NCBI GenBank assembly: GCA_932294295.1
Contig: OW028580.1
Span: 7,903,374-7,967,373 of the forward strand
Reading direction: 5' to 3'
DNA length: 64,000 nucleotides
Source of the DNA: Alitta virens
Lineage: Eukaryota; Annelida; Polychaeta; Phyllodocida; Nereididae
The translations under genes and the position numbers were made by a program. Under the pieces are notes generated by a model that was not told the DNA's origin, searched no databases, and saw only the letters and a list, made by a program, of their open reading frames with translations. This document shows, one piece after another, positions 46,125 to 58,019 of this stretch; position 1 is the first letter of the stretch, and each line of letters opens with the position of its first letter.

Positions 46125-49100
46125 ATGGACAGTATCATTCAGTGGAACTGTCGAGGTTTCAGAGCCAACTTCGATGAAATAGGTTGCATGGTCCAAGACT
46201 TAAACCCTAGTGTTTTCTGCCTACAGGAAACATTTCTGAAACCTCCAAATAGTTTTAAACTGAGAAACTACCATATGTATAATACATATGGCAATATTGC
46301 CCACGATAGAGCCACTGGTGGCTCATCAATTTTAGTTAAAAATGGAATCATTTATTCTCATATTCCACTTAACACAAACCTTCAGGCTACAGCAGTTCGT
46401 CTGAACCTGAATAAAACATTCACTATATGTTCCTTATATATTCCTCCACCCTTTCACCTTACAGCCAGTGATTTGCATAACCTTTACAACCAACTTCCTG
46501 AACCGCGTCTTATCCTAGGAGATTTTAACAGCCATAACCAATTGTGGGGAAGCACTTCCCACAACAACAAAGGAAAAACCATTGAAGATTTTCTCAATGA
46601 CCACACCCTTTGTTTGTTCAATGATGGTTCATCCACATATCTTCACCCAGGTCATGGAACATTTTCATCAATTGACCTTAGTATATGTGATCCGGCGTTA
46701 TTTCTGGAATTTGAATGGAGAGTATTAGAGGACACTCACGGCAGTGATCACTTTCCCATTGTCCTATAAAACGTAGAAGGTACAAGAGAAGTGGGTCAAC
46801 TCCGATGGAAGTTGCATAAAGCGGATTGGACCTCCTTCGAAAAGCACTGCTTAGAAACAATTACTATGTCTCATTATAGGAATTGTAATAATCTCGTTGA
46901 AGATTTTACTGATGATATTACTGATATAGCCAATAAAACAATACCGATGACAAAAAATAATTCTAAACGAAGTGCAAGACCCTGGTTTGACGACGAAGTA
47001 AGAGAAGCTATTAAAAACCGTAAAAGAGCCCTCAGAATTTTTAAATCACAGCCGACCATCAACAATCTGAATAATTTTAAGTGCCTGAAAGCCAAAGCGC
47101 GTAGAATTGTCAGGCAAAAAAAACGTAGTTGCTGGAGAGACTATGTCTCCAGACTCACTGAAAGAACTCCTAGCAATAAAGTCTGGAAAATGATTAAGAA
47201 GATTGAAGGAAAGAACCTAGCTTCGCATGTAAGCATTCTAGAAGTGAATGGAGAACATCTCTCCTCAACAGAACAAATATCAAACGGGTTAGGAGAACAG
47301 TTTGCATACAACTCCTCATCAGAGAACTATACGAGAGAATTTCAATGTTATAAGGCTCAAGCTGAGAGATTAACCCTAAATATACAGTCTGATAACAGCG
47401 AAGATTATAACTCCTACATCACCTTAGAAGAACTTCAGAAGGCCATCTTAAAAGCGACTGACTCTGCAACAGGCCCTGATAATATACATTATCAAATCTT
47501 AAAACACCTACCTCAATCCTCTTTAAACACATTACTGTATATCTTTAATCAAATTTGGGAGAAGGGATGTCTTCCATCCCTCTGGAAACAAGCCACGGTC
47601 ATCCCAATTCCCAAGCCGGGGAAGGATCATAGTGATCCTACGAATTATCGACCAATAGCCTTAACCAGTTGTCTATGTAAGACAATGGAGCGAATTGTTA
47701 CTGATAGACTGGTTTGGTTCCTGGAGTCGAACCAGCTTATTACAGAGTTCCAATCTGGATTTCGCCGTCACAGGAGCACATTAGATCATTTAGTCAGACT
47801 GGAAACTTATGTTAGAGATGCTTTCATTAACAGAGAACACGTAGTAGCCATATTCTTTGACCTAGAAAAAGCTTATGACACTACATGGAAATATGGAATA
47901 ATGAAAGATCTCCACGACTTAGGGCTTCGAGGTCGCCTTCCAGTTTTCATCGGATCCTTCCTACAGGATCGCTTCTTTAAGGTCCGAGTGGGATCAACGA
48001 TGTCAAGCCCCTACTCTCAGGAGAATGGAGTCCCTCAGGGTAGTATTCTCTCGCCCACCCTCTTTAACGTCAAAATCAACAGTATAGTAAATTCCATCTC
48101 AGAAAATCTCATGTCGTCCCTATATGTTGACGATTTCCTCATTGCATATCGTTCCAGATATATGCCAACCATAGAACGACAACTGCAATTAAATTTGAAT
48201 AGGATTCACAAATGGTCACTCGAAAATGGCTTCAAGTTCTCTAAACAGAAGACAGTTTGTCTTCCTTTTCTACTATTTACGATCAAACCATCCAGATCCA
48301 TCACTAATAATTGACAACTGTCAAATAAAAGTGGTGAATGAAACAAAATTTTTGGGTGTACTCTTTGACTCCAAATTGTCTTTCATTCCGCATATCAAAG
48401 CACTGAAAGCAAAGTGCCTGAAATCAATGAACCTCCTTAAAGTAGTGAGCAAATATAATTGGGGTGGGGACACAACGGTCCTCCTTCGTCTCTATCGAGC
48501 AATTACTCGTTCTCGACTTGATTATGGTTCTGTGGTATATGGCTCCGCCAGACCATCTTATCTAAAATGCCTGAATTCTGTACATCATCAAGGGTTGCGA
48601 CTAAGCTTAAGAGCTTTTCGTACATCTCCTGTAGAGAGCTTATATGTACTGGCAGGGGAACCTCCACTTTCCCTTCGTCGTATCAAGTTATCCATGCAAT
48701 ACATACTAAAAGTAGCTTCAACTCCAACAAATCCAACATATGATGTAATATTTCATCCAAAATACATGCATCATTATGAATCTCGTTCAAACGCCATTCG
48801 ACCACTGGGATTACGCATGAAATTCTATCTTGAGGCTGCAAAAATTGATACTACAATCATTGCCGAGACGGAAGTACCACCCATTCCGCCATGGATTCTC
48901 CCAGTCCCGAAAGTTATACTGGATTTGGCAGAGCTTAAGAAAAGCGAAACCAATCCGGTAGAATATCAAAACCTATTTTATAGTATAAGGTTTAAATACG
49001 AATCGTACAAATTTCTATACACAGATGGCTCAAAAATGGAAAGACGAGTAGGCTGTGCAGTCACTTCTTATAAAACCGTTATAGCTGAATGTCGTCTTCC

Positions 49101-49792
49101 AGACCACTGCTCAATATACACTGCAGAATTAACAGCTATTTACCTTGCCTTAAAGAACATCGAGGACTCAGAATCAGATCGTTATGTTATCTGTTCTGAT
49201 TCAAAATCTGCTCTTCAAGCAATCCAAAATAAACAACTTGATAACCCTGGGATCTTAGATGTTCTTATTAAGTATTTCTATCTTCACGAATACAAAGACA
49301 TAGTATTCTGCTGGATTCCTGGACACGCTGGCATTGAAGGGAATGAAAAAGCAGACCTGGCAGCAAAAAGGGCTCTTACAAAAGAGATAACTGATTTTAC
49401 CATTCCATACACTGATTTTAAAATGACTATAAAATCTTTTATCATGTCTTGCTGGCAAAGACAATGGAATGATTGTAATAACAACAAGTTGCATTAAAAA
49501 TAAAATACCTAGTAGGTTCAATACTCGCAAAGATCAAGGAATATATCACAGATGCCTCATAGGACATTCAAGACTTACACATTTACACCTTTTAGTCAAT
49601 GAACCGGCACCGGTATGCCAGAGTTGTCGGTGCCCCCTAACAATCAAACATATTTTATTAGATTGCAGCCACTTACAACACTTTAGAAGACCTTTGTTTC
49701 AAGCTAATACCTTACAACATCTCTTTACCAGATATCCAACCCAGACAATTATTGATTTTTTATATGCTTCTGGTTTCTACTACCAAATATAG
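46125..49792 (+). pseudogene. LINE ORF2 (EN-RT-RNase H), broken by one stop and two frameshifts
   Basis: Segment 1 (46125-46766) is an apurinic-type endonuclease: IQWNCRG at the start, CLQET (metal-binding Glu), LILGDFNSHNQLWGS, SSIDLSICD and GSDHFPIVL. It is closed by an in-frame TAA at 46767-46769. Segment 2 resumes in the same frame (46770-48260) and holds the RT: ATGPDNIHYQILK, FFDLEKAYD (about 47853-47879), NGVPQGSILSP, and the catalytic YVDD (48124-48135). A 1-base shift near 48255-48275 moves the protein to another frame (to about 49490), which carries RNase H with all its acidic residues: FLYTDGSK, TAELTAIYLAL, CSDSKSAL, GHAGIEGNEKADLAAK. A second shift near 49487-49497 leads to the C-terminus with CQSCRCP...HILLDC, the CCHC motif usual in LINEs with RNase H. 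Every domain keeps its key residues, so inactivation came from these three small changes. The stop could arise from a single C-to-T change in a CAA codon. Confidence 0.93.
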
Positions 49793-49892
49793 TTAATCAA
49801 TCTTAACCTAGAGAGCCTCTACATAGCCCACTCAGGTGCTGATGAGGCGTTAAACAATAACTCACACACACACACACACTCTTCCCAGTTAC

Positions 49893-50220
49893 AGTCAAAT
49901 GAAAGTTGCTTGTGAAAAAATGCAATTAAGCCGAGACTTTTTTCATATTCAAATGTGAAAGCATGGTATGACATATGTCCTTGGTGTTCACCTCACTTGG
50001 CCATATTTCTGGTACTTTTTTTCGAGTGAAAAGTCCTTGAATCACAGCTCAGTTTTACCAGTAATATGATAGGCATGTGATTCTGGTGAAAAATATTTGA
50101 ATGGCTTATTCCTCAGGAAGTTGATTAATATCTGCGCAGTTTTGTGATGTTCCATTATTGTCCACTGATGTATTATGTTCTCAGATCAGCTGCAGTCAGC
50201 CAACTAGAAACCTTTATTGT
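49893..50220. other. no recognisable feature
   Basis: AT-rich, no frame. One GGCATGTGATTCTGG word (50074) recalls the 41.2-kb array. Confidence 0.45.
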
Positions 50221-50224
50221 CACC

Positions 50225-50845
50225 CAGAATGAGTGTATGTTGGACAGCTGGAGTGTATGTTGGATGACTGGAGTGTATGTTGGATGGCTGGAGTGTATGT
50301 TGGATGGATGAGGGCGGGGGCCTAGCTCAGAGGTAGCACTCTGGGCTTCCAACGGCTGGGTTCCGGGTTCGATTCCCGGTCGAGCCTAAGTTGGATGGCT
50401 GTTTCATCCTTCGTCTCATTGCCATGGTCTCTGCCTGTCCTAATTAGCCCAACTGGTGCAGAAATACAGGACGTAAAGCCCTAATCACCCACCCATATGT
50501 TGGACAGCTGGAGTGTATGTTGGATGGCTGGAGTGTATTTTGGACTGCTGGAGTGTATTTTGGACTGCTGGAGTGTATGTTGGATGGCTGGAGTGTATGT
50601 TGGGACATCTGGAGTGTATTTTGGACTGCTGGAGTGTATGTTGGATGGCTGGAGTGTATGTTGGATGGCTGTGGTGTATGTTGGATGGCTGGAGTGTATG
50701 TTGGGACATCTGGAGTGTATGTTGGATGGCTGGAGCTGGTGTTGGATGGGTGCAGTGCTTTGCCTCAGTCAATATAATTTCCTCATCCCACAAAATTCTA
50801 TGTTGGACTCCTCACCATCCACTATTGTGGTAATATTGTCAAATA
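50225..50845 (+). repeat. ~20-bp minisatellite and flank of repeat M, copy 2
   Basis: Units of CTGGAGTGTATGTTGGATGG (20 bases, with a longer TTGGGACATCTGG variant), interrupted by SINE-A, and followed by TTCCTCATCCCACAAAATTC and GGACTCCTCACCATCCACTA (50781-50826). The flank and the units both recur inverted at 37987-38345. The overlapping Trp/Cys/Tyr-rich frames are artefacts. Confidence 0.85.
50311..50496 (+). mobile_element. SINE-A copy inside a minisatellite
   Basis: Complete head (B box GGTTCGATTCC), body and tail. Both flanks are minisatellite units, so the insertion site lies inside the array and the target duplication is masked by the repeat. Confidence 0.92.
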
Positions 50846-50884
50846 TGTCTCCATGCTAGTGGTGCATATAGTAACTAGCTGGTC

Positions 50885-51010
50885 TGATATTTAATCAACT
50901 AACTTGGCCAGTGTCAAAGGCATATGTAATGACGAGATGGTAAGAGTTCACCACTACCAATTTACCCCATCGATGGGGTAGTTTACATACATTCCTCCAC
51001 AACTGCAGGG
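50885..51010 (-). mobile_element. SINE-B fragment, antisense, diverged
   Basis: AACTTGGCCAGTGTCAAAGG, ATGTAATGACGAGATGGTAA and TTTACCCCATCGATGGGGTA in family order. Confidence 0.6.
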
Positions 51011-52335
51011 GTTAAAGAAGTAACTGACATTCATTCTGCTACTTTTGCACAGATTTGAATTGATAATTTAGACATGTCCATGACAATTCCTCATTGGATT
51101 AGACGTTGGAAGTAATATCAAGTTTTCTCCATGTTTGATTATCTCACAAAATTAAAAAATTCAGAGTTACATTACTCCGGGTTATTTACAATTATCATCA
51201 TTATGACATCAAAAGGGCTGGGAAGTTTTCCATGACTTTTTGCAGAACATACAAATAACATGAAAAAAATTCACATGCAGCGTGTTGGCAAAAAATGTCT
51301 TAATATGTAAAATTGGAATTCTATAAATGTAGTATTTCAACAAATTCTAGTGTGCCAACCAAAAGATCTACAGTGACCGTAGCAAATACACTCCTAAAAG
51401 TGACCCAAAAGTTGGAGGTTTCAGGGGCCACTTATGCCATTCTGGAAGTGAGTTGAAACCCTAAATCAAGGAGGTGTCAAATGCGCACTTTTTGGCTATT
51501 GCAGCCTGCTGGACTGTTGCAGAAAGCCGAGCTAGGTGGCAAGTGATTCTGCTAAAACCCCAGGGTGACCTAGAAAATACGGGGGTGCCAACAAAACACC
51601 CTGCTCTAGTAGTTAAAGTTGATGTAAATAACATGTGACTTAGAAGATTGGTCATCTGTTTGCGAGGCTGATGTCAGCGACTCAACGTTTACACCATCTG
51701 TTCAATAGGCAAGGTCAATTCAAAGCATCCGTCTTACCCCTAACATCGCTCATCAATCAACCAAAATAATGCAATCTTACTAAAAGCATGTGCAGCATGT
51801 AACCCCATGCTTGAAATATTTTGGTAATGAAATCCATGATCATATTATCATGAGTATTGTTAGATATTTCATAACTGTACAATGCCGCTCTTTTTGACAA
51901 TAATGATATTTTTTAATTTGTGTTGCATAACAGAGGACACTATCTTTCATAACACCAGGCATGGAATGTTTTGATAATATCAATGATCATATTATTTCAT
52001 CAGTATTCTTAGAGATTTCATAATGATACAAAATGCTGATGTTTTTGATGATAATATTTAATAATCTATTTAATTAGTGTTTTGAAAGAGAGTGGCCACT
52101 GTCTCTTAACACAAAGCTCCATGAGAATTGAATTAATAATTTTTCTTTAATTATCTTTAGTAAATGAAACGAAGGACATTTTCAGCAACATGGATGGAAC
52201 GATAACAAGCTGAACAATTCGTGATTGACACGGATTTGTCAGATCAGGGCTTCGTGCAAATTACAATGCAGCTCCCAATGAATTCAAAGCGATTTTCTGC
52301 AATATTTTTTGGCTTTGATAGCGAGATTGCCTCAA
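51011..52335. other. no recognisable gene
   Basis: AT-rich; no frame of interest. At 51780-52130 two loosely similar ~170-base stretches (both with ATGATCATATTAT and AGAGATTTCATAA-type words) suggest an old tandem duplication. Confidence 0.4.
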
Positions 52336-52369
52336 TAGCGAGATAATATAAAACGGAAAAATATACCGT

Positions 52370-52440
52370 TTGGTCTGGTGACCTTAATTGTGAGGTAGTC
52401 ATAATAGTTAGGTGGTCTTAAGTCAGGTTTCTACTGCACT
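52370..52440. mobile_element. right terminus of an ATTAAGACCAC-motif element
   Basis: Two motif copies in the TTAATTGTGAGGTAGTC / GGTGGTCTTAAG orientation, ending AGGTTTCTACTGCA, the terminal form seen at 23.4, 39.7 and 55.8 kb. Confidence 0.5.
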
Positions 52441-52574
52441 GCCAAATACTTGACCAAAAACGAGTTCAAAGGTGCCCTTAACAAGCTCAGTTTGGACCCC
52501 TCAGGCTATGCATGAACCCATTATTATGAACGCAGTTTATCGCATTGTATTGTGTGTGGATTTGTCTTTGGAAC

Positions 52575-52685
52575 ATGAACCCGTGTGGTGGGCTGTTTTA
52601 CTTCCCTCAGTGTAGACACCTAGTGCAACGCACCCTCTATAAGGTATCAATAACTCTGAGACATCCGTAAGGGAGTTAACTATTT
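52575..52685 (-). mobile_element. SINE-B fragment, antisense, diverged
   Basis: GTGTGGTGGGCTGTTTTACT, CTCAGTGTAGACACCTAGTG and a decayed CACCCTCTATAAGG follow the family order. Confidence 0.55.
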
Positions 52686-52689
52686 CCTA

Positions 52690-53478
52690 GAATTATTCTT
52701 ATATGGTTGAATTTATGGTTTCTAGGAAAGTTACCACATTTTAATGCTTATTTTGAAGTCGATCTAGGCTGGATTTTCAATGCTTTGATGCGGCTTCCTA
52801 AGTAAGCAAATGTAGTCTTGCACGATTTCAATGTTGAAAAACAGATCATTCAGGTAATTTATGAAATATTGAGTTTTTATTAATATGCAATGAAATGGCA
52901 TAACTAAGACTACCTGAGTGCAGTGTTTTGCGGCCTTAATAGTGAGATGATCTTAGAAGCAGAAAGGTTTTATTCACCAAGCCATTCTGCCTTAGTGTTG
53001 AACCCGCTTGTAAAATTGCTTTTACAACGCCAACAATAAATAGCGAACGCATTGCCATTAATTAATGATTTTCATTTCTTTGTTATTCTTGTACATTTTA
53101 TTTGATGCATTCAATAGCTACAGACATTATTCACCCCAATATGCTGTAACCGGGTTTAAATATATAATTGAACTGAAAGATGTTAATGCTCTTTTGGTAA
53201 ACTTTAGTTAGTTTAATAGATGTGGTTTCACCTTTAGTAGGTGCTGTATTTTATCAGCCACATTGTTACTCGGAGTAGGAAACCACTGCTTCAGAGTGGA
53301 ATAAACCTGGATACAGTCTGTAGACCTTGTAATTGTCAAGTTAAGGGGCTCAGGAAGTGGGATTTTCTAGCTAACCAGTAGATGCATTAAGTGGGATCCG
53401 GCTGGCGGCCATCTTATGAAGTGTCACGACCACGAGATCTCAATTAGATGCGCCGGAAATTTTTAGTCAAGCCTATGT
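52690..53478. other. no recognisable gene
   Basis: AT-rich, no frame of interest. A relic motif GGCCTTAATAGTGAGATGAT is at 52931-52950. Confidence 0.45.
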
Positions 53479-53480
53479 TC

Positions 53481-53550
53481 CTCTCCAGACATGACCATCT
53501 GACCTTGAAAGGTCGTGAACTCCAGATGAGCTCTATGTATGGCTGGAGAG
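53481..53550. repeat. 70-bp nested palindrome, three stems
   Basis: Three stems nest in order. The outermost is CTCTCCAG (53481-53488) with CTGGAGAG (53543-53550), then CATCTG (53496-53501) with CAGATG (53523-53528), then GACCTT (53501-53506) with AAGGTC (53509-53514). All three are perfect. The internal loops are unequal in size, so this is not a standard microRNA precursor shape. Confidence 0.8.
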
Positions 53551-53639
53551 CATGTTGTGTGCATATTGAAAAATGGGATATAACGGTATGACTTGTGGCA
53601 AAATGTTTATTGTAGTATTAGAATGTTGTTGTCTGTAGC

Positions 53640-53762
53640 AGTTACTGTAGTAGTAGCAGTAATTATAGTAGTGTCTATAGTAGTAGTGGTAGTAGTTGTA
53701 GTAGTAGCAGTAGTTGTACGAGCAGTAGTAGTTGTAGTCGTAGTAATCTTAATATGTAGTAT
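53640..53762. repeat. degenerate (GTA)n array
   Basis: About 120 bases of GTA with variant triplets, the complement of the ACT satellite at 5.3 kb but much shorter. The poly-Val frame is an artefact. Confidence 0.92.
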
Positions 53763-55385
53763 TTATTTCGTGTAATAGATACACTGATTTAAAAAAGTAA
53801 ATTATAACAGATTAATGAATTATAGTGTTAATAAATTGAAATATATGAAACAATATCATGAATATCTTTCATGGTAAAACCAGGTAGAATCTTGAAGTTC
53901 TCTTTACACAGAGCCAGTTCTCTAATGAGGAATGCTCATCATAGTCAGTCATTATGTAGCAGTAGCTGTAGTCATAAAAGTAATACTTATACCCACCATG
54001 AGATCATCATTCCATTCAGATCACAATTAAAGCAACTTGATATTGAACCTGAGTGTGTTATGGATCGCACCACATTACTTAGTCATCTCATCATTACATC
54101 TGTTTAAAAGCAAATGTTAAAATTGTGGCCAACAAAGTCTCCAAGTGTTTGTGAGTAGACTTGAGAATGAACAGTATAAACTTATATTGTATGGTGTATG
54201 TTCTTGTTAATAGTTTTGATTGCTTCAAAGCATACATTAAAATACATTTTATCGATTCTTACGATGAAGTTTGCCTTGTTAAAAATTGCTACATCTGTGA
54301 TAAAAAATTGCTCCACTGAAAGGTCCTTGCCAAATGTCACTAACTTATCATGATATCTATGTATTTCTGAATGTTATGTGCATATCATTCCATCAATCCA
54401 GATTTCCAAAAACAATATGTCGAAATTATCAGGTCAGAAGCGACATAAAATTGTCTTGGAGTTACTGTTCCTTGAAACTTTCATTTGTACATTATCTGTA
54501 TTTGTAGTGTGATATGTAGCACATTATGTAGGTCCAGACAGTTGCATAACTTGTATATCCAAACTCTAAGAATTGCCAAAAGGCTGGATCAATGCAACTC
54601 CCATACTATTATTGCCTTTCTATGGAAAAATAGCTGCATCCTTTTCAGGGCTATCTTTTCAATAAATGCTTCTACCCAGCTCTATTTCTTAACAGTTTCT
54701 GTCCCTTAAGGTACAGAAGTATCAGTCTGTATTGGAACAACAATGGCCTACTGATCAATAGGAAAATATGTATCCGCGAAAGACATATTGCACTTTCGTA
54801 GAGCTGAGGTTTATTTACGATATTGTAGCAGCTTTTTTCCTCCGGCACTTTGATGTTGCCTTGAGCCATGATTAAAGGGGCAAGTATTTTCACCCCTCTG
54901 AGGGGTTTCTAAGCCCTCCAGGGGTTTTTGTGGGCCTCGTGAAACACTTAGATAACCATTGAAAAGTGATAAGCAGTGAATCACAAGAAATCACAAGAAA
55001 GGGGGTCATCAAAATAGAAAAAGAAGACTTAACGAACTCTATTGTCAATAGCAAGATGACAGGCCTACAACATGGAGAGAATTAATGGGTCACCAAAAAG
55101 CCCTGGGTTGGAGTTTATGTTGGTCTTAATGACTACCAGTGTAACCCTAGCTTCAGATCAGGTGTATCATAATGGTGTGTCTACTCTGAACTTATGACAA
55201 AAAGTATGAAAAAAAGCACCACGATTCTGCTCTTAAAGGTCCACCCATGGTGAAAAGTCTACTCTCCACAGTCTAATTATATCTGGTTGAATACCTTGAT
55301 AAAGATGTACTATGCACCAAGGCTCGTCCCATGCTACCACAAGAGCCCAAGAAGACTTGTTAGAGTGTGTAATAGTATAGCCAGT
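53763..55385. other. no recognisable gene
   Basis: Only short frames without motifs. A small palindromic patch, CCCCTCTGAGGGG, is at 54893-54905. Confidence 0.45.
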
Positions 55386-55442
55386 ACATATACAGGAGAA
55401 TCTCATAATTAAGACCAACTCAATTTTAAAACCATACACTAA

Positions 55443-55686
55443 AATCCAGCTGAATGGCCTAATGGTTAAAGCATCCAGCAATTCCAAATTGGCCAGCTCT
55501 GCTGAAGGTCCCGGGTTCGATCCCTGCCCCGGAAACTCTTCATGAGCTACATCCCAGCTGGATGATTGCATGAGACGTTAAATTGGAGGTGCCTTGTAAT
55601 CTGTGTCAATGCTGAGGCAAGTAAAATACCATGCCCATGGGATAAATTTGTAACATGGTGTCAATTCCCAAGTCTTATCTGTTTAG
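55443..55686 (+). mobile_element. SINE-B, sense orientation, near full length
   Basis: The only sense copy in the window and the best one for defining the family. The head has an A box TGGCCTAATGG (55455-55465) and a B box GGTTCGATCCC (55514-55524). The body has CATGAGCTACATCCCAGCTG, GACGTTAAATTGGAGGTGCC, GAGGCAAGTAAAATACC and AAATTTGTAACATGGTG. It leads straight into a short GATA microsatellite (55686-55720). Confidence 0.85.
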
Positions 55687-55726
55687 ATAGATAGATAGAT
55701 AGATAGATATAGAGATAGATAGATAT
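55686..55726. repeat. (GATA)n microsatellite at SINE-B 3' end
   Basis: Five to six GATA units then a few imperfect ones, abutting the SINE-B. Confidence 0.85.
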
Positions 55727-55789
55727 ACATGTAATCTGATACGCATTAGTTATTCCTTAAGGTGTTCCTAATTGCGAGGTTCCGCTGTA

Positions 55790-57180
55790 ATGGTCTTTTG
55801 TCATGGGATCAAACAGGGATATTTCTAAAACCAATACTGTTGTAGCTAAATCAATTTTCCAGTATATTGGAATTAGATATGAAGGGTCAAAACAAAAGCT
55901 TATGTCGGATGGAGAAATGACTAGCTTTGTAAACAAGAAAACTACTCAGATTTCACTCAGCTAGACACTAGTAGACAGCTTGATCAGAAAACAATAAAGA
56001 GTAGAATATGGAAGAAATAGGATAATAACTTTATATAGGGGCTGGACAACACTGTTACAAATATAAGTTAAGCCTCACGAAGTCTAGTTAGAGTTTGGAC
56101 CATCACACTTGTTGCATATTTTGCTGATATTCAATGACGGACTGTTTACCAGTGTTTTTAAAAAAATGCAGAGGCGAATACATTTGTCAGCAAGAATGCA
56201 TACTGGTGCAAAATTGGTTGTTTTGAATAAGCTTTCTGAATGGTAGTAGATGAAAATGTCAAATGTGATCCAGAGAAGGCACTTTGGGTCCATCTATAGT
56301 TTGATTTAATTGCAAGGTGGTCTTAATACAGAGGTGATGCATGGCAATGCTTTAGTTCAAATATATGTGGTCCTAAAGAGGATAACTAAAATGTTTACTT
56401 GTTCTTCAATGGTTGCCTTAATTAGCAGATGCCCTTAAGAGTGCAGTGTTCTTAAAGCGGTTCCCTTGTAAACCCCATTTTTGCTGTACTGGTCAGCAGG
56501 GGTTGGTGCTACTGTTTTGGGATGGGCAGGACAGCCCCATCTTTCTCAAAGGCAGCATCCCAGCTGCTGGCCATGGACAATGACACAATTCATCACAGTC
56601 CACTGAGCTTTGAGCCACTGATGGGAAGGTGTCGCCTCAGACATAAATTCTCTGCTCACCCAAGCTAACAGGTTTCCATAGCATCCTACCCTAACCTTTG
56701 TGAACAAATGGGACAAGGTTTGTGGATCATGGGGAATTTTATTTTAAAGAAGGTTGAGATGAGACTAAGAATATTGAGTAAAAGAGTGTTTTTGGTGTAT
56801 GATTATGAGATATAAGAAAATATAGAAAGAAAATTGACGATAAACACCACTTAGAAAGTGAGAAATAGCTGCTGTGATCTGGCGCGAGCAGTACTTCAAT
56901 GATCCTTGTGGGACCACCAATCATATATCATCATGTCCAAAGGATTACAATATCTCTCTTATGACACCATCTGTTTATATATACATATATATATTGTGAA
57001 TAAAAACTTAACTTGAACTTGAAGATACGCTTGTCTTGGTAAACTTGATGTTATAGCTCAATATGAATCAATCGGGTAGAAAAATGCAATTTTAAAAATG
57101 ACTAAGGATTAGATAACTTCAGGATACACAAAAAAGTAATAAAATGTCAGCCAGGTGGTCCAGTGGCTAATGCATGTATT
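55790..57180. other. no gene; possible LINE tail
   Basis: No convincing frame. Motif relics lie at 56308-56340 and 56449-56475. At 56495-56710 there is a GC-richer block of unknown nature. At 56970-57025 an AT-repeat followed by GTGAATAAAAACTTAACTTG-AACTTGAA resembles the 3' end of a LINE, weakly. Confidence 0.4.
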
Positions 57181-57198
57181 TAACTTCTATGAAGACCC

Positions 57199-57386
57199 GG
57201 GCGGAGGCCTAGCTCAGAGGTAGCGCTCTGGGCTTCCAACCGCTGGGTCCCGGGTTCGATTCCCGGTCGAGCCTAAGTTGGATGGCTGTTTCATCCTTCG
57301 TCTCATTGCCATGGTCTCTGCCTGTCCTAATTAGCCCAATTGGTGCAGAAATACAGGACGTAAAGCCCTAATCACCCACCCACCAC
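57199..57386 (+). mobile_element. SINE-A copy, full length, perfect TSD
   Basis: Complete, with intact A and B boxes and close to the family consensus. Flanked by the perfect 13-base duplication TCTATGAAGACCC (57186-57198, 57387-57399). Confidence 0.95.
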
Positions 57387-57399
57387 TCTATGAAGACCC

Positions 57400-58015
57400 T
57401 GGATTCGTATCTCACCCAGTATGAGTTCAATCTCAGCTAGAAATCCTTCATTCGAGATTTGATTGCTGTAGTTTCAACATGACTCGATGTGTACTAAGCA
57501 ATTAAACGACCTCTAGAGCGAATGATGTGACTGACAGATTGATTGATTGATTAATTCATTCGTTCAATCAGGGTACTAATTTAGATATTAGAAAATGTTT
57601 ATATGGCAATTTTAAAAAACATAAGCCCACCTGCCAGACCATCTGTCATCATTATTCATCCATTTGTAAACATTCAGACATTACCATCTATTAGGTTTGA
57701 GTATGTGAACTATCAACAAATATGTAACGCATTAATAACTTTAAATTTTTCATTGAATGAATTATGATATGTTACACTTGTAAACTCAGCAATTTTGAAT
57801 CGTTCTATGATCTGATAACAAAAAAAAAACTAGTTTTTGGCTTGTATGTGACAAAGCGGCACCAAGTAACTGAGTTGATCTTGGTTAAGCCTGTCTCCTT
57901 ATCTCTGTCACCAGGCGGTTGTGTAAGATTGGGAGTTTTCTTGTTGACTTGGCTCTAAACACTATCTCAACATGACGATTTGATAGAAAACGGTAAGAGT
58001 ATTGTCATTCCTTTT
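57400..58015. other. no recognisable gene
   Basis: A few GATT units at 57538-57552; the frame at 57764-57958 has no motif. Confidence 0.45.
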
Positions 58016-58019
58016 AGTA

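Larger units (their letters stand above)
44480..49877 (+). mobile_element. full-length I/Nimb-like LINE with TSD
   Basis: About 5.4 kb: a short 5' UTR (44480-44632), ORF1, a 70-base gap, ORF2 (endonuclease, reverse transcriptase, RNase H, C-terminal CCHC), a 3' UTR of about 60 bases, and a (CA)n tail. It is flanked by ACTCTCCCCAGTTAC (44465-44479) and ACTCTTCCCAGTTAC (49878-49892), a 14-15 base target duplication with one difference. An RNase H domain after the RT is characteristic of the I group of LINEs (I, Nimb, Ingi, LOA and relatives); Nimb, known from molluscs and fish, is my best guess. ORF2 is broken, so this copy cannot make its own enzyme. The few lesions and clear TSD suggest a fairly recent insertion. 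Confidence 0.92.
55393..55787. mobile_element. pogo/Tigger-like MITE, TA-flanked, with SINE-B inside
   Basis: The left end CAGGAGAATCTCATAATTAA and the inverse of the right end, CAGCGGAACCTCGCAATTAG, agree at most positions. TA dinucleotides (55391-55392 and 55788-55789) flank the element exactly, the mark of Tc1/mariner/pogo insertion. The C-A-G-N-R-G-A-A-C-C-T-C-G type terminus recalls pogo/Tigger TIRs (family knowledge). The interior is mostly a SINE-B insertion. No transposase is present. Confidence 0.75.

Noticed and set aside
50485..50859. Overlapping Trp/Cys/Tyr-rich frames on both strands
   Set aside because: Product of the 20-bp minisatellite at 50.2-50.8 kb.
53481..53550. microRNA precursor
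   Set aside because: Stems are short and internal loops very unequal; no ~22-base continuous duplex exists.
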